From positions 1 through 17,210 of the forward strand of contig VFKQ01000253.1 of the NCBI GenBank assembly GCA_009885445.1: DNA of 17,210 nt. The letters run 5' to 3'. Within the stretch, counting starts at the first letter, position 1. Each line of letters opens with the position of its first letter. The position numbers were made by a program, and so were the translations under genes. Below the pieces are notes generated by a model. It saw nothing but the letters and a program-made list of their open reading frames with translations. It was not told the DNA's origin and did not search any database. Positions 1-5,752 of this stretch are shown piece after piece. The DNA is from Anaerolineaceae bacterium. GTDB taxonomy: Bacteria > Chloroflexota > Anaerolineae > Anaerolineales > Villigracilaceae.

Positions 1-1
1 A

Positions 2-736
2 ACCGTTCCGAAAACGAAAGTTGGTCTCGCCGTTGCGCTTGCCGATAGACTTGATTCGTTAGTTGGTTTATTCGCCGCAGGGTTAGCTCCCACCGGCGCG
101 AAAGACCCGTTTGGTCTGCGCCGCGCCGCGATCGGTGTTGTCCAGCCTCTCATCGAACATGATGTTGATTTTGATCTAGCCGAAGCCGTAAAAAAATCTG
201 CGAAGACACAACCGATTGAAGTCAGCGATGCGGTGCAAAAGCAAATTCTTGAATTCATCACCGGACGTTTGAAGGTTGTGCTCAACGATTCTGGCTACAA
301 ATATGATGTCGTGGATGCTGTCCTTGCGGCGCAATCCACCAACCCGGCGGGGACAGTGCGGGCGCTGAAGCAACTGTCCGCGTGGACAGAGGGCGCTGAC
401 TGGGCTACTACGCTGGATGCCTTTGCGCGCTGTGTGCGGATTACACGTCTGCAGAAGGAAACCTTCAAGGTAGCTGAAAAAGCTTTCGCGCTGAAAGAGG
501 AACAGGACTTGTACCAAGCCCTGACGAAGGCTGAATCCGCTTTGGGCGCGGGGCGAAGCGTGGACGATTTCCTGAATGCGTTTGGGCCGCTGATTCCGGC
601 CGTCAACGTGTTTTTCGAGAAAGTCCTGGTGATGGATGAGAATCAAAAAGTCAAAGAGAATCGGCTGGGTTTGTTGCAGAGAGTCGCGGCGCTTGCCGAG
701 GGCCGAGCAGATTTGAGAAAACTCGAAGGATTCTAG
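2..736 (+). CDS. glyS: Glycyl-tRNA synthetase beta subunit, C-terminal part (5' truncated)
   Basis: This is the 3' end of the beta subunit of the heterotetrameric class II glycyl-tRNA synthetase, which charges tRNA-Gly in the cytoplasm. The beta subunit contributes tRNA recognition. The reading frame is open from base 2, so the start and the larger N-terminal part lie outside the window; 244 codons are visible. The diagnostic block is near the left edge: ALADRLDSLVGLFAAG followed by PTGAKDPFGLRRAA, the conserved 'ADRLD...PTGSKDPFALRRAA' signature of GlyS. The rest is an alpha-helical DALR-like anticodon-binding region that ends with VNVFFEKVLVMDENQKVKENRLGLL, split by a conserved F-[FD]-x-V-x-VM pattern. 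No frameshift is seen. glyQ would be expected upstream unless the two subunits are fused, which this fragment cannot decide. Confidence 0.93.
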   Translation, partial: TVPKTKVGLAVALADRLDSLVGLFAAGLAPTGAKDPFGLRRAAIGVVQPLIEHDVDFDLAEAVKKSAKTQPIEVSDAVQKQILEFITGRLKVVLNDSGYKYDVVDAVLAAQSTNPAGTVRALKQLSAWTEGADWATTLDAFARCVRITRLQKETFKVAEKAFALKEEQDLYQALTKAESALGAGRSVDDFLNAFGPLIPAVNVFFEKVLVMDENQKVKENRLGLLQRVAALAEGRADLRKLEGF

Positions 737-780
737 GGGTCAAAAGATGCGTATAGCATAGCACTAAGGAACCCCTATGC
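734..780 (+). other. Nested inverted repeats just after glyS
   Basis: The bases taggggt at 734-740, which include the glyS stop codon, pair with acccct a at 771-777. Inside, atgc (747-750) pairs with gcat (756-759), and gcatag (756-761) could alternatively pair with ctatgc (775-780). No T-tract follows, so this is not a standard intrinsic terminator. It may be a processing or 3'-end stabilising structure. The remaining bases up to 902 hold a T-run near 871-880 and a TACAAT hexamer at 798-803 with no good -35 partner. I see no clear promoter for the next gene. Confidence 0.3.
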
Positions 781-902
781 AGATTTTGTAAACGGGATAC
801 AATGCCAGTACATTCGCATCACACTGAAACGCGATAGAGGGGAAAATCCGGTTTTGTCATAACGCAGATTTTTTTTGTTCTACTCGTTTTGATGGTGAGA
901 CC

Positions 903-2564
903 ATGATAAAGCTCCATTCCGATAATTTTGTGCAACCAATGCAGTTGAGCGAGAGACGACTGATCAACCAGGCTAAATCTGGCAACGCAGACGCTTTCGT
1001 TAAATTTTACGACGCCTGTCTTGAGCGTATATATCGCTTCATCTATTTTCGGGTGCCGGATGACGCGACCGCTGAGAGTATGACCCTGCGCGTTTTCATC
1101 CAGGCTTGGGAGTCTGTTCAGCGTAACCCCCGCTCTAGCGCTCCTTCTGTTGCATGGCTACACAAGATTGCCGCAAATCAAGTTGCTGAATATCAGCGTG
1201 CCCATCCACTGCTGGCGGCCACTGGCGCTGGTTTCGACTCGCTCGAGGCTGGGCATATGTTGGATGGCAACGTTGATCATCTTTTTGACCCGCAGGCCAT
1301 GTGCGAGGGTCTTAAGCTCATCACCGAGCAGGAACGGCAGGTATTGATTCTCAAGTTTATTGCCGGTCTGTCGGTTGATCGTATTGCGCGCGTGTTGGGG
1401 CGACGTGAAATCACAGTCCGCGTTCTTGAGGCAAATGCTTTGCCGACTCTATCCAGAATCGAAGCACGAGGCGGGACCGAACGGGCAGATTTTCATGCGG
1501 CCCTGAAAACAGCCTTGTTGAATATTCTGGATGGAACTTCCACTGTGGACCAGTGCCTGGCCCGTTATCCCCAATACACGAAGCAATTTAACGAGCTTTT
1601 GCACACAGCGGCTTTTTTGAATCTGACACATCCGGTAAAGCCTTCGATGGAATTCCGCGCTCGCGCTCGCATCAACTTAATTGAGTATTTGCGCTTCCAC
1701 TCGCGCCCACATCGGGTTCAGCGACGACGGATGGTTCTGCCCCTCAAGCAGGTGGGATTAATTGCTATCTTGCTGGTCACGGCTTTTCTCGGTGTTAGCA
1801 CAGCCCAGGCCCAGTCCGCTTTGCCCGGGCAAACATATTATGCCTGGAAGCAAACCAGCGAACGGGCCTTGCGCGCGATTTCAACGGATCCAGTTTCGAT
1901 GGACCTTTTCCTTCTCGAGCGCCGCTTGAATGAGCGCGTTGCAGTTGCAAACGACGCCTCGCTTAGCGCCGTGGCGATGCGCGGGTACATGGAAGTTCTC
2001 GCCAGGCTGAAATCTATAAATGACCTCGAGACTGTTAAACGGGTGGTTCTTGTGCTCCAGGCGCAACAGCAGACTCTAAGTGAGGCTGGGCTTTCCACTC
2101 TCGAAGTGGATGATTATTTGACTGCGGTAGCGTTGAGTTTGCCCGAGGTTGTCACTACTAAAATTACTTCTGGCGACCCAGACCCTGCTGATCCCTGTCT
2201 CGTTGCCCCGCTTGTTCCTTGCGGACAGGGCGATCACGGAAATGGCGACCCAACCAATGGTAGCGCCCATGCAAACTGTAATGCCGCTCAAGGTGAAGTA
2301 GATCCTTCATGTGATGATACCCCAAGCCATGCCCCAAGCGGTAAGGGCGGCGGAAATGCTGGCGGTAACGGCGGCGGAAATGCTGGCGGCAATGGCGGCG
2401 GAAATGCTGGCGGCAACGGTGGTGGAAATGGTGGCGGTAACGGCGGCGGTAACGGCGGCGGAAATGGTGGTGGTAACGGCGGCGGAAATGGTGGCGGAAA
2501 TGGCGGCGGAAATGGTGGTGGTAACGGCGGTGGAAATCGCCCTGCTAACGGCGCTGATCATTAA
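903..2564 (+). CDS. Membrane-anchored ECF sigma factor fused to a DUF5667-like domain with a Gly/Asn repeat tail
   Basis: This 553-residue protein has an unusual architecture. Residues about 18-102 look like sigma-70 region 2 (AKSGNADAFVKFYDACLERIY, split across a helix, then FIQAWESV and WLHKIAANQVAEYQR). Residues about 139-190 look like region 4, with a helix-turn-helix around LSVDRIARVLG. Residues 197-265 resemble the 'cLarYP...eL..lL..A..l....PS.eFR.rAR..L' segment found in front of DUF5667 in Chloroflexota proteins. One hydrophobic helix follows at about 284-301, then ALPGQTYYAWK and a helical DUF5667-like region to about 420. A linker with four Cys and 64 residues of Gly/Asn repeat (482-545) end the protein. 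The predicted topology puts the sigma part in the cytoplasm and the C-terminus outside. ATG 903 has a close GGTGAG (894-899) in front. I infer a tethered regulator of envelope functions; target genes are unknown. Domain calls are from motif reading only. Confidence 0.8.
   Translation: MIKLHSDNFVQPMQLSERRLINQAKSGNADAFVKFYDACLERIYRFIYFRVPDDATAESMTLRVFIQAWESVQRNPRSSAPSVAWLHKIAANQVAEYQRAHPLLAATGAGFDSLEAGHMLDGNVDHLFDPQAMCEGLKLITEQERQVLILKFIAGLSVDRIARVLGRREITVRVLEANALPTLSRIEARGGTERADFHAALKTALLNILDGTSTVDQCLARYPQYTKQFNELLHTAAFLNLTHPVKPSMEFRARARINLIEYLRFHSRPHRVQRRRMVLPLKQVGLIAILLVTAFLGVSTAQAQSALPGQTYYAWKQTSERALRAISTDPVSMDLFLLERRLNERVAVANDASLSAVAMRGYMEVLARLKSINDLETVKRVVLVLQAQQQTLSEAGLSTLEVDDYLTAVALSLPEVVTTKITSGDPDPADPCLVAPLVPCGQGDHGNGDPTNGSAHANCNAAQGEVDPSCDDTPSHAPSGKGGGNAGGNGGGNAGGNGGGNAGGNGGGNGGGNGGGNGGGNGGGNGGGNGGGNGGGNGGGNGGGNRPANGADH
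2346..2537 (+). repeat. Coding 12-bp tandem repeat, 16 units (Gly-Gly-Gly/Ala-Asn)
   Basis: Exactly 192 bp encode 16 consecutive tetrapeptides, mostly GGGN, with GGNA/AGGN variants in the first units. Synonymous codons alternate (ggc/ggt/gga, aat/aac), so the DNA units differ by a few bases while the protein repeat is nearly perfect. This suggests selection on the protein or age, although the unit length would allow in-frame slippage. It forms the extracytoplasmic C-terminal tail of the sigma-factor fusion and probably a flexible, unstructured stalk or surface-interacting segment. Confidence 0.9.
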
Positions 2565-2586
2565 TATTCAAAATGGAGCCATTTTG

Positions 2587-2622
2587 TTACGGGGCAGGTC
2601 TAACCTGCCCCGTAATTTTTTT
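2587..2622 (+). terminator. Rho-independent terminator after the sigma-fusion gene
   Basis: A perfect 13-bp stem, ttacggggcaggt (2587-2599) with acctgccccgtaa (2603-2615), closes a 3-nt loop (cta). Seven Ts follow (2616-2622). This is a textbook intrinsic terminator. It lies 22 bp past the stop codon and separates the sigma-fusion gene from the ABC transporter operon. Confidence 0.95.
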
Positions 2623-2930
2623 AATGCACTTGGTGATTGAATTTGCAGGGAATGGCTACGAACTAATCTGCTGGCTCCAGCCGCCGTCCGCGGCAGAGTA
2701 GCCAGCGCAGCAGACGGCGCCGGAAGCAGGGGGTGAGTCATACGATTCGCCACTCCCATTTGCACATGGGTTTGTCATTGCCTTCAAGAGGCTCTATAAT
2801 GTTGCCATATGCCCACTGTTCTCCTCAATGTAAACCACAAAGTCAAAGAATGCCGGCCCGGCTCGTTGCGTGGGTTTGCGGCATTTGCACAGGCGGAACG
2901 CTGGATGGAGCCAGCTTGAGGGATTTTAAA
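2623..2930 (+). other. Intergenic region and untranslated leader before the ABC operon
   Basis: This 308-bp stretch holds no credible gene. It contains a hairpin at 2667-2713: tctgctggct pairs with agccag-cg-cagcaga, a two-base bulge interrupting the second arm. A competing 7-bp stem pairs cgccgtc (2682-2688) with gacggcg (2713-2719). The promoter is at 2772-2800. In the leader, aatgccg (2849-2855) pairs perfectly with cggcatt (2879-2885). The 10-mer catttgcaca occurs twice, at 2757-2766 and 2882-2891, flanking the promoter, and could be a regulator half-site. I could not match the leader to a known riboswitch; TPP and cobalamin core boxes were looked for and not found. Confidence 0.5.
2772..2800 (+). 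promoter_or_regulatory. Housekeeping-type promoter for the ABC/A-T-acyltransferase operon
   Basis: TTGTCA (2772-2777) and a perfect TATAAT (2795-2800) are separated by exactly 17 bp. Transcription would start near 2807, leaving a leader of about 125 nt before the preferred TTG start at 2931. The promoter lies inside the 5' extension of the ATPase frame that reaches back to 2733. This argues that the extension is not translated. Confidence 0.75.
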
Positions 2931-3710
2931 TTGAGCTTTCAGGTTGATAATATCCGTAAGGAATTTTCCTCGCAGAATGGGAGTGTGGTTGCAATTGAAA
3001 ACATAAACTTCCTGGCGGGCGCCGAGGAATTTATTTGCATCGTTGGCCCCAGCGGTTGCGGCAAAACGACTTTGCTGAAAATTATTGCTGGCCTGGCTCT
3101 GCCTACTTCGGGAAGTGTCAATTTTCTTTCCGCTTTGAATCCAAATCAATTGCGCAGTGCAATGGTCTTTCAAGATCTGGCCCTGTTCCCCTGGATGAAC
3201 GTGCTGGATAATGTGGCCTTTGGTTTGGAAGCCCTCGGGGTGGATAAAGCACAGCGCCGAACGCGCGCTCTGAAATTCCTGGATCGTCTGGGCCTGGCCG
3301 GGTTTGCCAAAAATTACCCACACGAATTGTCCGGTGGAATGCGTCAGCGTGCCGCGATTTTGCGGGCTTTTTTGTGTGAACCGCAAATCTTGTTAATGGA
3401 CGAGCCTTTTGGCGCGCTGGATGCGCAGACCCGCTTGGTGATGCAGGACGAGCTGTTGCGCATTTGGAAAGAATTTAAGCACACCGTCGTTTATGTGACG
3501 CACGATATTGAAGAGGCGATTCTGTTGGGGGACCGCGTGCTGGTGATGTCGGGCCGTCCCTCGAACATTCGCGCCGATATCCGCGTTGAGTTGCCGCGTC
3601 CGCGCCACCTGACCGACCAGTCGCATCCCGAGATCGCCGACTTGCGCTTCCAAATATGGAAGATGCTTGAAGAGGAAGTGCGCAAAGAAGTGGGGAGCAT
3701 TAACGTATGA
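2931..3710 (+). CDS. ABC transporter ATP-binding protein, SsuB/TauB/NitD type
   Basis: This cytoplasmic ATPase would power an NMT1/SsuA-type importer together with the next two genes. From the TTG start at 2931 it has 259 residues, a normal length for the family. Motifs are complete: Walker A GPSGCGKTT (39-47), Q-loop Gln81 in FQDLALFPW, signature LSGGMRQR (133-140), Walker B LLMDEPFGALD (Asp157, Glu158), and H-loop His191 in THDIEEA. The frame stays open back to ATG 2733, but that extension matches no family sequence and spans a promoter. Family homology begins at about the third residue after TTG 2931, which has GAGGG (2918-2922) eight bases upstream. TTG 2916 is an alternative. The stop overlaps the permease start (ATGA). 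Substrate cannot be read from the sequence. Confidence 0.9.
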   Translation: MSFQVDNIRKEFSSQNGSVVAIENINFLAGAEEFICIVGPSGCGKTTLLKIIAGLALPTSGSVNFLSALNPNQLRSAMVFQDLALFPWMNVLDNVAFGLEALGVDKAQRRTRALKFLDRLGLAGFAKNYPHELSGGMRQRAAILRAFLCEPQILLMDEPFGALDAQTRLVMQDELLRIWKEFKHTVVYVTHDIEEAILLGDRVLVMSGRPSNIRADIRVELPRPRHLTDQSHPEIADLRFQIWKMLEEEVRKEVGSINV

Positions 3711-4486
3711 AGGGGCTGATCAATAAGGAAAGATGGATCACCGTTGTGTTGGTCGCCATTTTCTTTTTAGCATGGGAATGGAGTGCAGGGAATGGGTTCA
3801 TTTCCAAATTCATTTTCCCTCAACCTTCACGTGTTTTTGCCTCCATGATCGAGTTGACTGCCAGCGGTGAATTAACTGAAAACCTGTTCGCGACCCTTAC
3901 ACGGTTGTTTTTTGGATTTCTGCTGGGCGGCATACCTGGCTTGTTAATCGGTCTGTTCATGGGCTGGCGGCCACGGATTCGTCGTATGCTGACACCCGTC
4001 ATTTCCGCTTTGCATCCAATCCCCAAGATCGCGCTGTTCCCTATTTTGCTGGTCCTGTTTGGAATCGGGGAAACATCCATGTCGATTTTGATTGCGCTGG
4101 CAGTTTTCTTCCCAACACTGGTGAACGCCATGGAGGGCGCCCGACAGATCAACACGGTTTATTTAGAAGTGGCTTCCAATGTGAACGCTTCGCGCTGGCT
4201 GGTCTTTCGTCGCATTATTTTTCCCTCCAGCCTTCCTTTTGTTTTTGCAGGCGCGCAGATAGCGCTGAATATCGGCTTGATCGTCACCATCAGTGTGGAA
4301 ATGCTTCAGGGGCGAAACGGCCTGGGTAGAATGATGTGGTTCGGCTGGCAGATGATGCGCCTCGAACAGGTCTATAGTGTGATATTCATTATAGGTATAA
4401 TGGGCCTTGCCATCAACGCCTTGATTAACGCCTGCATGCGCTGGTTTGCCCCCTGGTACGATATCCGCGGCCAGGCGGAATATTAG
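3707..4486 (+). CDS. ABC transporter permease, SsuC/TauC/NitB type
   Basis: This is a 259-residue integral membrane subunit of a binding-protein-dependent importer (BPD_transp_1 fold). Hydrophobic helices can be read at about residues 10-30, 65-92, 105-145, 170-200 and 222-245. The cytoplasmic EAA-like loop that docks on the ATPase is visible at about 150-185: EVASNVNASRWLVFRRI, then PSSLPFVFAGAQIAL. The family normally shows 'EAAr.lGas....f..ivlP.alP.i..glr.al', so the match is good. Its ATG overlaps the ATPase stop by four bases (ATGA), which indicates translational coupling. The solute specificity depends on the binding protein encoded after the palindromic element. Confidence 0.9.
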   Translation: MKGLINKERWITVVLVAIFFLAWEWSAGNGFISKFIFPQPSRVFASMIELTASGELTENLFATLTRLFFGFLLGGIPGLLIGLFMGWRPRIRRMLTPVISALHPIPKIALFPILLVLFGIGETSMSILIALAVFFPTLVNAMEGARQINTVYLEVASNVNASRWLVFRRIIFPSSLPFVFAGAQIALNIGLIVTISVEMLQGRNGLGRMMWFGWQMMRLEQVYSVIFIIGIMGLAINALINACMRWFAPWYDIRGQAEY

Positions 4487-4653
4487 CCACTTGACAGTTT
4501 TGTCCAAAAGAACGCTGGTGGTCGAGTAGGCGGTGTTCGTCCGCCGTATCGAGACCATCGAACGGCAAAATCACCTGCGTGCGTGGTCTCGATACGCCCT
4601 TCGGAGTACCTCAGGGCTACTCGATCACCTTTTGATTCGAAAGTGTCAGGTGG
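4487..4653. repeat. Imperfect palindromic (MITE-like) element between permease and binding-protein genes
   Basis: Two arms of about 70 bp, 4487-4557 and 4584-4653, are imperfect reverse complements along their whole length. The outer tips are ccacttgaca (4487-4496) and tgtcaggtgg (4644-4653), matching at 9 of 10 bases. The inner tips are cgtatcgagacca (4545-4557) and tggtctcgatacg (4584-4596), a perfect 13-bp match. Both arms carry the gtcgagta...tatcgagac core of a palindromic repeat that I recall as common in Chloroflexota and Actinomycetota intergenic DNA. A 7-bp direct repeat gaatatt lies outside (4478-4484, 4661-4667), but at unequal distances from the tips, so it is only a possible target duplication. 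Transcribed, it would form a very large hairpin that could stabilise upstream mRNA or uncouple expression. Confidence 0.8.
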
Positions 4654-4693
4654 TCAGACAGAATATTGATATTAAATTTGATAAGGATTTGAA

Positions 4694-5749
4694 ATGAACA
4701 AAAAACAAATTGTAAGCATCGTAATGACCGTGGCTTTACTAATGAGCTGTGCGCCCGTTACACAGCCAGCCAGCACACTCGCTCCGACTGAAGCGGTCGA
4801 ATCTGTGCCGACTTCAGCTCCGATTGCCTCGCCCGATCATATAAAGGTCAGTGTACTTTCTTTTCTCTCTTATGCGCCTTTGTTTATTGCCCAGGAAGAG
4901 GGATTCTTCGCCGCGCAGAATTTGGAAGTGGAATTTGTAAACATTGAATCTACGCAGGAAAACACAACCGCTTTGCTCAGTGGGCAAATTGACGTGATGG
5001 TGGGCTTCGTCACCGTTGGCCTACTCAATGCCATGGGGCAGGATGTGAACATGCGCATTGTTGCGAACAAAGGATATTTGGAACCGGATGGGTGTACCTC
5101 CACGGCTTTGCTTGCGCGTACATCCATCGTAACGGATGGTGAATTGAATCTGTCTGCAGAACAACTCAAAACTGCTGTTGCTCTATATGGACAGGGAAGT
5201 ATCCATGAATATTTCTTCGATACCATGCTGAGCCCTCTGGGTTTCAACACCAGCGAAAACAAAAGTGTGCAATTGCCATTCAATGAACTGGGCACTGCCA
5301 TGCAGTCCGCTAGTTTGGATTTTGCCATGATCGCTGAACCCTGGGTGACGCGCATAGTCAATTCGGGCGAAGCGGTGATTCTTAAAGATTACAAAAACGA
5401 TTTCCCCGACGCGGAATATTCCACGCTAGTCTTTGGCCCATCGCTATTGGACCAAAATACCGATGCAGGCAACCGCTTTATGGTGGCCTACCTGCAGGCT
5501 GTTAAGCAATATCAGGCTGGTCCCACAGACCGCAATATCGCCATTGTGAATCAATACACCAAACTCGACCCCGCCGAGTTGAAAACACTTTGCTGGCAAC
5601 CGATGCGCTCAGACGGCATGATCAACACACAGACAATTGTTGATTTTCAAAATTGGGCGGTTGCAAAAGGATACTTGACTCAAACCCTGCCGGTTGACGC
5701 ATTTTGGAATCCGTCTTTTGTTGAGTTTGCGCACAGCCAACTCAAGTAA
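4694..5749 (+). CDS. ABC transporter substrate-binding lipoprotein, NMT1/SsuA family
   Basis: This 351-residue lipoprotein would capture a solute outside the membrane and deliver it to the permease encoded upstream. Residues 1-19 form a lipoprotein signal peptide: MNKKQ, a hydrophobic core, then LLMSC with the lipidated Cys19. A Thr/Pro/Ala/Ser-rich linker follows to about residue 48. The mature domain starts with IKVSVLSFLSYAPLFIAQEEGFF and continues with LEVEFVN and ALLSGQIDVMVGFV, the characteristic opening of NMT1/SsuA/THI5-like proteins (peptide string broken here by family variation). Relatives bind taurine, alkanesulfonates, nitrate, thiamine precursors or aromatic acids. ATG 4694 has AAGGA (4683-4687) six bases before it. 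The stop is only three bases from the next ATG, so the adenylation enzyme is very likely co-transcribed. Confidence 0.9.
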   Translation: MNKKQIVSIVMTVALLMSCAPVTQPASTLAPTEAVESVPTSAPIASPDHIKVSVLSFLSYAPLFIAQEEGFFAAQNLEVEFVNIESTQENTTALLSGQIDVMVGFVTVGLLNAMGQDVNMRIVANKGYLEPDGCTSTALLARTSIVTDGELNLSAEQLKTAVALYGQGSIHEYFFDTMLSPLGFNTSENKSVQLPFNELGTAMQSASLDFAMIAEPWVTRIVNSGEAVILKDYKNDFPDAEYSTLVFGPSLLDQNTDAGNRFMVAYLQAVKQYQAGPTDRNIAIVNQYTKLDPAELKTLCWQPMRSDGMINTQTIVDFQNWAVAKGYLTQTLPVDAFWNPSFVEFAHSQLK

Positions 5750-5752
5750 GTA

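Noticed and set aside
2346..2537. CRISPR-like array
   Set aside because: The 12-bp unit is continuous with no spacers and keeps a reading frame as Gly/Asn repeats.
2307..2640. Ala/Thr/Ser-rich and Ala/Met-rich frames on both strands over the Gly/Asn repeat
   Set aside because: They are by-products of the 12-bp coding repeat read in other frames and have no start signals or family features.
2733..2930. N-terminal extension of the ABC ATPase from ATG 2733
   Set aside because: It has no family similarity, spans a strong promoter at 2772-2800, and would make the protein about 65 residues too long. TTG 2931 with GAGGG upstream fits better.
2623..2930. TPP or cobalamin riboswitch before the NMT1-type transporter
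   Set aside because: Neither the conserved TPP core (CTGAGA and the later ACCTGATC-type box) nor the B12 box was found.
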